Assembly (NCBI GenBank): GCA_000961695.1
Contig: LADW01000001.1
Coordinates: forward strand, 1 to 64,000
Source: Hyphomonadaceae bacterium BRH_c29
GTDB lineage: Bacteria; Pseudomonadota; Alphaproteobacteria; Caulobacterales; Hyphomonadaceae
Length of the DNA stretch: 64,000 bases
Direction of reading: 5' to 3'
Position numbers and translations under genes: made by a program. The notes beneath the pieces are model-generated. The model was given only the letters and a program-made list of their open reading frames with translations, was not told where the DNA came from and did no database searches. This document shows positions 40,322-49,773 of the stretch, one piece after another (position 1 is the first letter of the stretch; every line of letters starts with the position of its first letter).

Positions 40322-43303
40322 ATGATGAAATTCGACCTGAGCAAGCCCAAGGTCACGATTGCCATGCCAGTCTACAATGGCGGGCGGTATTTCCCGCTGG
40401 CGGTGGAAAGCGCGCTGGCGCAGAGCTACGACAATATCGAGATCGTCATATGCAATGATGGATCTGATGATGGCGGCTTTACCGACCGCTATTGCCAGCG
40501 CATCACCGCGACCCATCCGGACAAGGTCCGCTATATCAAACAGGAGAACGGCGGCGTTGCGGCCGCGCTCAATACGATCCTGGACAATGCCACGGGTGAT
40601 ATCTTCACCTGGCTCAGCCATGACGACCTTTTCCTGCCGGATAAGATTCGCAAGCAGGTGGAATTCCATGCCCAAATCGGCAATACTGATGCCTCCCTGT
40701 TCAGCAATTACGCTCTGATCAACAGCTCCGGTGTGCCTTACGTCATGCTGCAGTTCACAGCAGATAAACTGATTGACGGTGGCGCGACGAGCCTGCCACG
40801 CGGCATGATCAATGGCTGCACGGTCTATGTACCGATGCATGTGATGCGCGATGTGGGCCATTTTGAAGTGCACCGGCGCAATTCTCAGGACTATGCGTTC
40901 TGGAACGAATTGCTGAAGACCTATGACTTCTACTTCCAGCCCGAATGCTTGGTACTGTACCGCATCCACCCCGGCCAAGGCACTCAAACGGCAGCCGCGA
41001 CGATGGAAGGCGATATTCTGTGGAAGGAAATGATCGATTCGCGCAGCCATATGGCGACAATCCAACCCTGGGGCAGCATGCGCGCCTTCCTACTGGAAAT
41101 ATCCGAATTCCTCGAAAAAACTCCGTATACGAAGGCTGCGCGCTTCGCAAAGGAGAAGCTGGCGGAAAGCCTGACTCAAATGCCGCTAGTCTCGGTCGTT
41201 ATGCCGGTCTTCAATGAACCTAGCACTACAATTCGTTCCGTGCACAGCGTACTGAACCAGACTTACCAGAATTTCGAACTGATCGTCGTGGACGATGGCT
41301 CGACGGCGGACATGTCCACCCTCGTCGCCCTCTGCGCCAGCGACCAGCGCATCCGCTATGTGCGGCAAGACAACACCGGACCAGCCGGCGCCCGCAATCA
41401 CGGGCTCCATCTCACTCGCGGTGACTATATCTGTTTCATCGATGCCGATGACACCTTCCTGCCGGAGAAGATCGAGCGGCAGGTGGCCGCTATGATGCAA
41501 GAAGGCGCAATAGTATCGCACACTTCTTACTACGTGTACTTCCCGGCGGCATCGCAGGCCCGCGGCGTCGTTTCCTCGGGCAGGACAACCGGCAATGTCT
41601 ATCCCGAAATCATCGGCATGTGCCCCGTCGCCACGCCGACTGTCATGCTGAACCGACTGGCAATCGATTCCGGCCACCGTTTCCCGGAAGACCGGCAGCT
41701 GGCCGAAGACATAAACCTTTGGGTGGATCTCGCGCTGGAATATGAATTCCTCGGCATCGATGAATGCCTCAGCGAGATCGAATGGTCTGTCACCTCAGCC
41801 GCGCTCCGTGTGGACAAGGCCGCCCAAGGCCTTCGAACGGCTTACGAATCCTTTCGTAAGCATCCTGTGCATTCTCAGCAAATGGAGGAATTGGAAAAGA
41901 CACTTGGGGAAACCAAGCGCTTGGAGCGCCATGCTGCTGCCATCGCCAATCAGGTAGCCGACCCTGGCCCGATGGAGTACTTCTTGGAGGAAATGGTTAG
42001 GGAAAGCATTTCCGACACAGTGGTCAGGCGGCTGCGTGGAACGCGCGAAAGCTCGCAGGCAACGTTCCGGCAAAGCGATTTCCTGTCCGTCTCCGAGCAC
42101 GACGCCTTCAGCCGAATCAAGGAAGCCTGCGGCGACCGCACCTGCCTATTCATCACAAATCTGGAGGGCGGCGGTGTGGCCCGCCACACGCGCGACCTAG
42201 CCGCTATGCTGCGCAGCGAGGGGATCCAGGTTCTGGCCGCGAAAGTGGACCCGTTCCGCAAGATCCTTTGCTTTGGCTTCCTCGGCGATATAATCGAGGA
42301 TATGTGTCCCGTGGACCTATCCGACGGACCTAGCCTCATGGCGGAAGTGCTGCGCAACCTACGCATCGAATTCGCCCACATACACGGTCTAGTGGGCCTA
42401 ACACTGGAATCGATCGAGTCGCTTTACCTGTCGCTACTGGAAGCGGACGTCCCGTATTACTACACGTGCCATGACTACACGGCGATCTCGCCGCGCCTGC
42501 ACCTTTCCGGACCGGATGGGGAATATGTCGGCAGACTGAGCGATGACGATGAGAACCGCATCATCGCCCGCACGGCCGCCCATTTCGGCCGGCCGGATAT
42601 TCAAAGCTGGCGGCAGCTGTTTTCACGCATCCTGCGCTCCGCAACCAGCGTGATCGCGCCTTCGCATGACGTGATTCAGCGGGTCGGCGAATTCTATCCC
42701 GACGTGGATTTCTGGCTTCGTCCCCACGACATGCTAGACGGCCCGGATTCGAAATCCGGCGCGCTCGACCATCCAATTCGAGTCGGCGTGATTGGCCCCC
42801 TGGGCGCACACAAGGGGTCGAACCGGCTGGTCAAACTAGCTGACTACTGCGCATGCCACGAACCGGACTTCTCATTCTTTGTGTACGGCGTAACCGACCG
42901 GGACAAAGATCTGAAGGAACGAAAAAACGTAACTGTGCTGGGCGAATACTTGGAGAACACGTTCCAGGACATGTTTTTCCGTTTCGGCGCAGACGCATTC
43001 TTCTTCCCCGGTACGATCCCGGAAACTTTTTCCTATCGCCTGTCGGAAGCGCTGGACCAGAAATTGCCCGTCATCGCCTTCGATATCGGCGCAATTGGTG
43101 AACGGCTGCGCGTGTCGAATCTCGGACATCTGCTGCCGATAGAGTCAGCTGACACATATTACCAGATCGCCACGACCATTCGCACCGCCGTGGAGACCAT
43201 GAACGAACGCGGAAGATCCGTCCGGACCAGAAAAAGCTCGTTCAGTTCCTACTACACACCGGTTGAGGGGGCGCTCAAGAAGGGAAGACTTGCCACTCTG
43301 TGA
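40322..43303 (+). CDS. Three-domain glycosyltransferase (GT2-GT2-GT4)
   Basis: This is a 993-residue soluble protein. Domain 1 (about 8-230) is a GT2: VTIAMPVYNGGRYFPLAVESALAQSY, NDGSDD, then LSHDDLFLPDKI as the DxD-like site. Domain 2 (about 287-480) is a second GT2: VSVVMPVFNEPSTTIRSVHSVLNQTYQNFELIVVDDGS and FIDADDTFLPEKI. A helical linker (about 515-580) leads to domain 3 (about 605-980), a GT-B/GT4-like module with TNLEGGGVARHTRDLAAML and, near the end, FFPGTIPETFSYRLSEALDQKLPVIAFDIGAIGERL. It should assemble several linkages of a repeat unit. Its 3' end overlaps the convergent repeat-protein gene by 29 bp. Confidence 0.85.
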   Translation: MMKFDLSKPKVTIAMPVYNGGRYFPLAVESALAQSYDNIEIVICNDGSDDGGFTDRYCQRITATHPDKVRYIKQENGGVAAALNTILDNATGDIFTWLSHDDLFLPDKIRKQVEFHAQIGNTDASLFSNYALINSSGVPYVMLQFTADKLIDGGATSLPRGMINGCTVYVPMHVMRDVGHFEVHRRNSQDYAFWNELLKTYDFYFQPECLVLYRIHPGQGTQTAAATMEGDILWKEMIDSRSHMATIQPWGSMRAFLLEISEFLEKTPYTKAARFAKEKLAESLTQMPLVSVVMPVFNEPSTTIRSVHSVLNQTYQNFELIVVDDGSTADMSTLVALCASDQRIRYVRQDNTGPAGARNHGLHLTRGDYICFIDADDTFLPEKIERQVAAMMQEGAIVSHTSYYVYFPAASQARGVVSSGRTTGNVYPEIIGMCPVATPTVMLNRLAIDSGHRFPEDRQLAEDINLWVDLALEYEFLGIDECLSEIEWSVTSAALRVDKAAQGLRTAYESFRKHPVHSQQMEELEKTLGETKRLERHAAAIANQVADPGPMEYFLEEMVRESISDTVVRRLRGTRESSQATFRQSDFLSVSEHDAFSRIKEACGDRTCLFITNLEGGGVARHTRDLAAMLRSEGIQVLAAKVDPFRKILCFGFLGDIIEDMCPVDLSDGPSLMAEVLRNLRIEFAHIHGLVGLTLESIESLYLSLLEADVPYYYTCHDYTAISPRLHLSGPDGEYVGRLSDDDENRIIARTAAHFGRPDIQSWRQLFSRILRSATSVIAPSHDVIQRVGEFYPDVDFWLRPHDMLDGPDSKSGALDHPIRVGVIGPLGAHKGSNRLVKLADYCACHEPDFSFFVYGVTDRDKDLKERKNVTVLGEYLENTFQDMFFRFGADAFFFPGTIPETFSYRLSEALDQKLPVIAFDIGAIGERLRVSNLGHLLPIESADTYYQIATTIRTAVETMNERGRSVRTRKSSFSSYYTPVEGALKKGRLATL

Positions 43304-45491
43304 GGCTGTTACTGATTTGCTTCTCAACAGCCCGCAGGCCGCATGATTCCAGCAGCTCCACAACCGCTCTTTCCGATTGCTTGTGCTTTGTTGGGGTATC
43401 GCTATGCAGCAATACAAAAGCCCCGCTGCCAAGGTGCGAAATCCACTGGCGCAATGTTTTCTGGTCCCCAAGATTATTTGCATCAAGGCGCAGAAGCGAT
43501 ACCGTCACGTCCAGTTCCCGCTTGGGGGGAGCGTCTACGGTTTCGGATAGTGCCGGCAGGTTCAGGAGTCGCTCGATCTCCTGAATGCCCCATTCACCAG
43601 GGAATTTCACAGTCTGCAGAACATGATTCGTCTTGCCAGACAGGTGCAGCGATATTCGCATCAAGGCCGGCCAGAGAGCCGAGGATCTGTCCAGATTTAC
43701 GAGGTATTGCTGACGGCCGATAGCCGATATTTGTTCCAGCAGGCGAATGATAATGCCGAATTCAAGTTCGGCTTTGACCCGTACGCGCTCTTCCGGCGCA
43801 GGAGCGAGCCAGGCGAGCAGCATGCGTGCCACCATGCGGGAGCAGACATCCTGCAGACCCGGGCTCGAACTTATGCTCTCGGCTTCCGATATACGGCCAT
43901 GCGTGAGCTTGTCCCTTAGCTGTGCCGCAAATGCCGTAGCCCGCTGCCGTGCGGTTCGTTCGATAACAACGGCCAGCTGCAATTCCTTGATCTTTTCGGC
44001 TGCTGAGAAATCTAGTTGCGCTTTCTGGTTCTCCGCCACTGACGGTATCCGGCTCTCCAACCTGCCGTAGCGGATGTAGTGCGCGAACGGGTTGATCGCA
44101 GCGATCCGGACATCCTGATAGTTCGACAGGTACCATTTGGTCGAAAACCAGCCACACGGGTCCAGCCCAGCGATCCAGCCCGCCGTCGCATAGTGGCGCA
44201 GCGCCTGATCCCTGTTCAGCCCAAGTCCAGGATACGACGCGATATAGAAGTCTGGATCGAAGCCATTGCGCTTCATTAGCGCACAATCTTCAGCCAGCAT
44301 TGCGTCTGCGGGATTCGGTTGATGGCCCATGATCTTGCCCAGCGTGAGAAAGTGATAAAAAGGATTCAAACCTGTGGCCGCAACGCCCGGATAGTTACGT
44401 GCATACCATTTAGATTCGAAATACGGCGCGGGGTCCGAAGTCGGATCCGCCCCCTGCGCCATAAAATGCTTCAGCGGGTCTTCCCCGGTGATTTGCACGG
44501 CCGGCGTGTGAGACGTGTAGAAATCCGCATCGAAGCCGCCATCCCGAAGAGTTGCCTCCTGGGCGGTAACAGACGTGTCCACGTCCCGGGGCAGATGGCC
44601 TATTGCCCGGCCGCGACGCAGATAGTCGAGAAAGGCCTCCCCTGCCGAAACCTGCCGGCCCACATAGCGTTGCCGGTACCAGTTTGCATCGAACCAGCCG
44701 AGTGACTTAATTTCCGCGAGGGACTCCAGCTTAGCAAACCGTCCGTAGGGGTGATAAAAGCCAGCATTGCGCGCGCCGAAGGCGCCCGGCCAATCCGCCG
44801 GCGTCACATAGCGCGAATCCTTTAGCAGCTGGTAATCAGGTGCCATCTGCGCCCGCGGCGCATTGCCCAAGTCCCTGCCGATCATGGCGTAATGTACAAA
44901 GGGATTGCGGACCGGAAAATACGGCTCGATGTGTGTATTCAAATAATAGTCAGAATCGAAGTCGGGGTGTGGTACTTTCTCAAAGTGACGCTGACTGAGC
45001 AGCATGTGCTCCACCGGACGCAGCAATGACCCGTTCGCGCCGGGCGTATTAGCCGCATAAAATTCCGGAGAGAAACCACAAAGCATAAGTCGCTCGCGAT
45101 AGGAGCGGTAGTCGGGATACGGCGTCATTCCAACCCAGCGACCCGCGCGCAGGAAATGCACCATCGGGGCAAGCCCGCTGGAATGCGGCACGCCATGGGC
45201 GTTGCAGTACCATTCGTTGTCAAACAGGGTGTCGACTGCGCGCGGCTCCTTGTGGCCATAAAGTGCGTAATGTTCTGCGGCGCGCATTCCAGCCTCGGCG
45301 ACGTCCGGATTGTCCTCCAGGTATCGGTGCTCATCGATCATTGCGCCGACGGTCTCTATTTCGGCCTCGTTCAGTGGATCGCCAAGTGCCGGACGCCCCT
45401 TTGCGCGGCTCAGCACGTGCTGGCCAACCCGCAAGGCCTTTCTGACCGTACGTCTGGGCAAGGATCGCACATCGGCCATGGTGCGGTGCAC
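43275..45491 (-). CDS. Protein of tandem FDxxWY/HYxxxG repeats (738 aa)
   Basis: This is a cytoplasmic-looking protein with about eight tandem units of roughly 45-60 residues, each with an aromatic start (FDSDYYLNTH, FDANWYRQRY, FDADFYTSHT, FESKWYARNY, FDPDFYIASY, FSTKWYLSNY) and an HY/HFxxxG end (HYAMIGRDLGN, HFMAQGADPTS, HFLTLGKIMGH, HYATAGWIAGL, HYIRYGRLES). These repeats are usually found attached to large glycosyltransferases in O-antigen or capsule clusters; here they stand almost alone. A coiled-coil-like segment (about 500-560) and a small alpha/beta domain at the C-terminus (about 665-738, with VLLHSDTPTK) follow. I cannot name the C-terminal domain. The gene overlaps the upstream GT tail-to-tail by 29 bp. 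Confidence 0.7.
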   Translation of the reverse strand: MHRTMADVRSLPRRTVRKALRVGQHVLSRAKGRPALGDPLNEAEIETVGAMIDEHRYLEDNPDVAEAGMRAAEHYALYGHKEPRAVDTLFDNEWYCNAHGVPHSSGLAPMVHFLRAGRWVGMTPYPDYRSYRERLMLCGFSPEFYAANTPGANGSLLRPVEHMLLSQRHFEKVPHPDFDSDYYLNTHIEPYFPVRNPFVHYAMIGRDLGNAPRAQMAPDYQLLKDSRYVTPADWPGAFGARNAGFYHPYGRFAKLESLAEIKSLGWFDANWYRQRYVGRQVSAGEAFLDYLRRGRAIGHLPRDVDTSVTAQEATLRDGGFDADFYTSHTPAVQITGEDPLKHFMAQGADPTSDPAPYFESKWYARNYPGVAATGLNPFYHFLTLGKIMGHQPNPADAMLAEDCALMKRNGFDPDFYIASYPGLGLNRDQALRHYATAGWIAGLDPCGWFSTKWYLSNYQDVRIAAINPFAHYIRYGRLESRIPSVAENQKAQLDFSAAEKIKELQLAVVIERTARQRATAFAAQLRDKLTHGRISEAESISSSPGLQDVCSRMVARMLLAWLAPAPEERVRVKAELEFGIIIRLLEQISAIGRQQYLVNLDRSSALWPALMRISLHLSGKTNHVLQTVKFPGEWGIQEIERLLNLPALSETVDAPPKRELDVTVSLLRLDANNLGDQKTLRQWISHLGSGAFVLLHSDTPTKHKQSERAVVELLESCGLRAVEKQISNSLTEWQVFPS

Positions 45492-45628
45492 TCCATTTCT
45501 TCAGGGGCTTTCGCCTCCGCCCGGAACGCCCCCGTGCCTCCGACCGCAACTTTTGGCCCCCAGCCCTGCAGGAGCCTTCCTGCTGCAGACATGCCAGATT
45601 GGCCTCCTTCAATAACGGGAATTCAGTG

Positions 45629-45687
45629 CAACACAAGGTATATGTGCAACACGAGCTATATGTGCAACACGAGCTATATGTGCAACA
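45629..45687. repeat. 18-bp tandem repeats in a divergent promoter
   Basis: Three full units of CAACACGAGCTATATGTG (the first with two changes, CAACACAAGGTATATGTG) and the first five bases of a fourth run head to tail. They lie between the divergent starts at 45491 and 45752. They are AT-richer than the flanks and could be stacked operator sites or a slippage-prone spacer. Confidence 0.75.
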
Positions 45688-45751
45688 TTGCAATCCCTGC
45701 ACCGATAAGGCTTTTGCGGGGCGGGATCGAAACTGCGGGCACGTTGATGAG

Positions 45752-47056
45752 ATGAGCGACGAATTTCCAAATTCGGTGGATTGGCATGCCCTTTCGATTG
45801 CCACGCTTGAGGCTGGCGACAGCAAGCGAGCGCTGCGATATGCCCGGCGCGCAGTCGAAGAAAACCACTGTTTTGAAACTGTCAATTTTCTCTCCATCTG
45901 CCTCAGTGTTGAAGAGCAAACTCAGGAAGAGCTCAAAACACTTGGCGACGCAATGCAGCTCGCGCCTCCCCACCTGAACATGGTGCATCTATTCTACCGA
46001 ACAGGTGTTGCCCTATCCAAATTGGGGCGCTTGCCGCAGGCCGAAAAATTCCTGCAGGCCGCCAGCGCCTGCCCGGACGCAGAACCGATTGTGTGGTACG
46101 GCTATGCCAGCGTGCTCGCCTGCCTTGGCAACCTGCCCGTGGCGCAGGAAATTTTCGATCGCAACATTCAGGTCCTTTGCGGTGACGGCAAATACACCCA
46201 CACTGGCATCATCCGACTTGTGGAACAGCCGGGATCAGGTCGGCACAACCGGAAATTGCCGTTCTCGCGCAAAGTCATTCGGGGAGGGCGCAGCTGGCCG
46301 CTTTACGAACCGGAAGCCGTCATCTTTGTGGCGGGCGACGATGTATACATCCGCCGGTATCTAGAATCGGTCGCCAGTTCCGTCCAGCATTTCGCAGACA
46401 ACCGTTTTGCCATCCACGCCCACATCGTGAACCCCAGCGCCGAAGCCTTCGGCGCGATGGACCGGATCCGAGAGAACGGCATTGCGCTGACACAATCACA
46501 TGAAACGGTGGACGTGAACGCAATGGCGCTGGATTTCAACCGAGCCTATTATTCACTTTCGCGATTCCTCATGTTGGCAGACGTGCAGAAACTCTACGAC
46601 GTTCCGATCATCATGTCAGACCTGGACCAGGTTCTGAACAAGGACCCGACCCCATTCCTAGAGGCCATGGCCGGGTGCGATACTGGCCTCGTCCGCACGC
46701 CCGAGGCTGCATTCAATCTGATGTCCTATATTTCGGCAACATTGGTCTACGTGGCGCCGACGGAAGGCGGACGCAGCTTTGGCATGCGCCTGCGCCAGCA
46801 CGCCTTCGAACTAATCTCGGAGCCCGAGCGGGTATCCTGGCATGTTGACCAGACCATTCTCGCCGCTCTGTATCTCAATCCGAAGTCCATCACGTTCCGC
46901 GACATTCCGCGCGAAATGATCAGCCTGTCCGCCATTCCTAAGAAGGATACGTCGCCGGCAGAAAACATTTTCCGAACGGAAGTCGCGTCGACTAATTTGG
47001 AGAATACCGGGCTTTCTCAGATCAGCGATCTGATCTCACGCCACCTGATTACTTGA
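45752..47056 (+). CDS. TPR plus GT-A-like protein of the polysaccharide locus
   Basis: This 434-residue protein has TPR-like helices in its first 150 residues (HALSIATLEAGDSKRALRYARRAVEEN, FYRTGVALSKLGRLPQAEKFLQAASACP, YASVLACLGNLPVAQEIFDRNI). A C-terminal domain of about 210 residues resembles nucleotide-sugar transferases of the GT8/GT77 style, with a DxD-like SDLDQVLNKDP near 288 and a conserved SWHVDQTILAALYL. ATG 45752 is preferred; an open frame back to 45599 would translate the 18-bp repeats as VQHELY units. It overlaps the convergent wzt stop by 8 bp. Enzyme activity is an inference. Confidence 0.65.
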   Translation: MSDEFPNSVDWHALSIATLEAGDSKRALRYARRAVEENHCFETVNFLSICLSVEEQTQEELKTLGDAMQLAPPHLNMVHLFYRTGVALSKLGRLPQAEKFLQAASACPDAEPIVWYGYASVLACLGNLPVAQEIFDRNIQVLCGDGKYTHTGIIRLVEQPGSGRHNRKLPFSRKVIRGGRSWPLYEPEAVIFVAGDDVYIRRYLESVASSVQHFADNRFAIHAHIVNPSAEAFGAMDRIRENGIALTQSHETVDVNAMALDFNRAYYSLSRFLMLADVQKLYDVPIIMSDLDQVLNKDPTPFLEAMAGCDTGLVRTPEAAFNLMSYISATLVYVAPTEGGRSFGMRLRQHAFELISEPERVSWHVDQTILAALYLNPKSITFRDIPREMISLSAIPKKDTSPAENIFRTEVASTNLENTGLSQISDLISRHLIT

Positions 47057-47828
47057 TCGCTCCGCTTGGACCGACCGACTTCAAGCGCGACTGGAAGGAT
47101 TGCCAAACCGATTCCGGATCGCCGCGCTCCACGATCTCCCCGCCCTCCAGCCAGACTACTTCCGTACACAGTCTTTTAAGGATCTGGCCAGAATGGGTCG
47201 CCAGCAATAACAGGCTGGCGTCGGCGAACATGCCTTCGGCACGTTTTTGCGCCTTTTCTATGAAATAGGCATCCCCCGCCCCGATCACCTCATCGACGAT
47301 CAGGATCTCACCCGGTTTGTACGTCAGCGCACCGAACATAAGGCGCACCACCATGCCGGCAGAATAGGTACGGACCGGCATGTCGAAGAAAGGGCCGAGT
47401 TCCGTGAAATCTTCGAGGTCTGCCGTCATCGCGTCGATTTCAGAGCGCGGCACGCCGATCAGCCTGGCCAGTGTCGGCACATTGCGGCGGGCAGAGCGAT
47501 CCATTTGGACCCCCGCGCCGAGCTTGAGGATCGCGGTAACCATTCCATCCACTTTCAGGTCGCCCTTGTGGGGCGCCAGCATGCCGGCGGCGGTCTTCAG
47601 CAGGGTAGACTTGCCCGAGCCATTGCGGCCGATGAAGCCGATCCTGTCGCCGGTTTTGAAGTCCAGCGAAATGTCTTTCAGCGCTTCTACATAGGTAAGC
47701 GACTTTACGTCTCCCGCGATACGACCGAAACTGGCCGTTGCGGCGGCGGCCGTCACGATTGACCGCTCCCGTCCGCCGAGGGGGACCGGGTAGCGCACAC
47801 TCACATTCTCAAACGTCAGCTGAGTCAT
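47049..47828 (-). CDS. wzt: Polysaccharide ABC transporter ATP-binding protein (Wzt/KpsT type)
   Basis: This 259-residue ATPase powers export of lipid-linked glycan. Walker A GRNGSGKST is at 67-75, the signature is the YSAGM variant (RTYSAGMVVRLMFGA) typical of KpsT/Wzt, and Walker B is EILIVDEVIGAGD. The H-loop is in LLATHSGQILKRLC. It lacks the C-terminal carbohydrate-binding domain of long Wzt proteins, so it is the short KpsT-like form that does not select a capped chain end. ATG 47828 is 4 bp after the permease stop on the same strand. Confidence 0.92.
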   Translation of the reverse strand: MTQLTFENVSVRYPVPLGGRERSIVTAAAATASFGRIAGDVKSLTYVEALKDISLDFKTGDRIGFIGRNGSGKSTLLKTAAGMLAPHKGDLKVDGMVTAILKLGAGVQMDRSARRNVPTLARLIGVPRSEIDAMTADLEDFTELGPFFDMPVRTYSAGMVVRLMFGALTYKPGEILIVDEVIGAGDAYFIEKAQKRAEGMFADASLLLLATHSGQILKRLCTEVVWLEGGEIVERGDPESVWQSFQSRLKSVGPSGAIK

Positions 47829-47832
47829 TATC

Positions 47833-48630
47833 TTACATCCACAGCAGAAGACGGCGCCGGCCACGGACGAACATTGTGATGCCGACCAGCAGGAAAAACA
47901 CCGCCAGGGCCCCACTTACGATCCAGGACAGCGGTTCCACCGACTTGTTCAGCAGCGGATCCCGCACGATCGATAGCACGTGGAAGAGCGGATTGAACGT
48001 GGTCACTGCCGGGCGCTCTCCGGGTAGGTCTGCAGCGCGCCAGAAGACCGGTGTGAGAAGGAAGAAGAACGGCAGTACGGATTCGATTGCGAATTTCAGA
48101 TCCCGGTACCGGGCGCCCAGCGTCGCCAAGGTCAGCGCAACGCCATAAGCCAGCACGAAGACGATGCCGATCCCGAGGAGAGCGAATGGCGTATGCGTCG
48201 TGAAAGGATGCTTGAAGATTAGCGCGATGATCACCCAGATTGCAAAATGGATCGACATCAAGAAAATCTGCGATAGCAGGTGCCGGATAATCTGCAATGA
48301 CCAGGGCAGCGCGTAAGCCTCCATGATGGCCTGACTCTGCACGAAATAGTTAGGCGAACTGGTCAGCACGCTGGAGACGAAGTTCCATATCATTAGCCCG
48401 GAGGCCAGATAGACGACATAGGTTGCCACGTCGACCTTGAACAAGGTGCCGAAAACAATCGTCAGGCCGGCGATGAACACGATATTGCTAAGCGGCAGCC
48501 AGAGGGGCCCCAGAATTGTCCGCTCGAACCGGATAACCAGGTCATCACGGGCCATGGCGGCGGCAACCGGAAATTTCACAATAGAGCGTTTCAGGTCGTT
48601 GAAGCCGACCAGGATCGATGAACGAGCCAT
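47833..48630 (-). CDS. wzm: Polysaccharide ABC transporter permease (Wzm/KpsM type)
   Basis: This 265-residue ABC-2 permease has six hydrophobic segments and forms the membrane channel with the following ATPase. Family segments are RFERTILGPLWLPLSNIVFIAGLTIVFGTLF, VYLASGLMIWNFVSSVLTSS and RYRDLKFAIESVLPFFFLLTPVFWRA. The ATG at 48630 is chosen because the upstream extension to 48672 lacks family sequence. With Wzt it defines an ABC-dependent pathway, so the glycan is completed in the cytoplasm before export; no Wzx flippase or Wzy polymerase was seen. Confidence 0.92.
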   Translation of the reverse strand: MARSSILVGFNDLKRSIVKFPVAAAMARDDLVIRFERTILGPLWLPLSNIVFIAGLTIVFGTLFKVDVATYVVYLASGLMIWNFVSSVLTSSPNYFVQSQAIMEAYALPWSLQIIRHLLSQIFLMSIHFAIWVIIALIFKHPFTTHTPFALLGIGIVFVLAYGVALTLATLGARYRDLKFAIESVLPFFFLLTPVFWRAADLPGERPAVTTFNPLFHVLSIVRDPLLNKSVEPLSWIVSGALAVFFLLVGITMFVRGRRRLLLWM

Positions 48631-48882
48631 AATTGGTTGGAACTCCGATGCACCCGCTCCTAACGGTCTCATTATGCACGCTCGAAACTCTGGTCAAGGC
48701 AATTAGTGTGCTCCGGAGCGGACACGCTGCCGGCTGTAAATGTCTCAACTTCGCCGCGTTCCTTCAGCTATCCGATTCCTCAGGCTCAGGGTTGCGTTCA
48801 TACGGCGAAGCGGGCAAAGGAGTTTATCTATCGGGTTATGAATGCCCGGCACCGGTTGCGTGCCAAGGGAGTCTGGCAAACC

Positions 48883-49755
48883 ATGCACATCTTGATACTT
48901 GGCGGTGGCGGCATGCTTGGTCACACCATGGTGGATGTGTTGTCCGGGGATGGCTCACATCAGGTGACCGCGACATACCGCTCTATCCCCGAAGCGCTGC
49001 ATGAAAAGAAAAATGTCAAGCAAATTAAAGACGTAGACCTGATGGGGCCCGGCATGCCGGAGCGGATTATCGCGACCACAAAGCCAGACTTTGTGGTCAA
49101 TTGCGTTGGCATAATCAAACAGCTCGACGAAGTCGCGAACGCCCCGCTGACGATTTATATGAATGCTCTCCTTCCCCACCTCCTTTCCCAGGCCTGCGCG
49201 GCACGCGGCGCGCGCCTCCTTCACCTTTCCACGGACTGTGTGTTCGACGGGGTTGATGGGGGTTACACCGAAGACTCCCGCCCCAACGCAACGGACCTCT
49301 ACGGCAAAAGCAAACATCTTGGCGAAGTCACCGGGTCCAGCCATGCGCTCACGCTGCGCACCTCGATCATTGGACATGAAATCGGTCGGGCAGTCTCGCT
49401 GGTGGACTGGTTCCTGTCCCAGTTCGGCAAGGTGCGCGGGTTCCGCAATGCTATTTACACCGGGCTACCCACGGTGGAACTAGCCAATATCGTACGTGAC
49501 ATCGTGATCCCGAATCCAGACCTGTCGGGGCTGTACCAGGTCGCCAGTACGCCAATTAATAAATACGACTTGCTTTGCTTGGTCCGCGAGCGCTACAGGC
49601 ATGAGGTTGAGATCGAGCCTGATTACGATTTCGTGCTTGACCGTTCACTGAACGCTGATGCCTTCAGGGCAGCCACCGGCTACGTCGCGCCAGAGTGGCC
49701 CGAACTGGTTGACCGCATGTACCAGGCTTCGCCCTATTCCCAACACACCCATTGA
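48883..49755 (+). CDS. RmlD-like nucleotide-sugar 4-reductase
   Basis: This is a 290-residue SDR of the dTDP-4-dehydrorhamnose reductase family: HILILGGGGMLGHTMVDVL, NCVGIIKQLDEV, LHLSTDCVFDGVDGGYTEDSRPNATDLYGKSKHLGE (YxxxK) and LRTSIIGHE. It is followed at once by an FnlA/CapE-type dehydratase and a WecB/FnlC-type 2-epimerase. That trio matches WbvB-WbvR-WbvD, which makes UDP-N-acetyl-L-quinovosamine, with this protein as the WbvR-type reductase. It lacks the cupin half of CapF/FnlB. An alternative start lies at 48838 (MNARHRLRAKG). Confidence 0.82.
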   Translation: MHILILGGGGMLGHTMVDVLSGDGSHQVTATYRSIPEALHEKKNVKQIKDVDLMGPGMPERIIATTKPDFVVNCVGIIKQLDEVANAPLTIYMNALLPHLLSQACAARGARLLHLSTDCVFDGVDGGYTEDSRPNATDLYGKSKHLGEVTGSSHALTLRTSIIGHEIGRAVSLVDWFLSQFGKVRGFRNAIYTGLPTVELANIVRDIVIPNPDLSGLYQVASTPINKYDLLCLVRERYRHEVEIEPDYDFVLDRSLNADAFRAATGYVAPEWPELVDRMYQASPYSQHTH

Positions 49756-49773
49756 CGTCCGGAGACATTATTC

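Noticed and set aside
45629-45687. 18-bp repeats considered as CRISPR or replication iterons
   Set aside because: Contiguous units without spacers, only three copies, no rep gene or DnaA boxes; better seen as promoter repeats.
48631-48882. Small genes between wzm and the RmlD-like gene
   Set aside because: Open frames here are extensions of the flanking genes without ribosome sites; the 252 bp look like a divergent promoter region.
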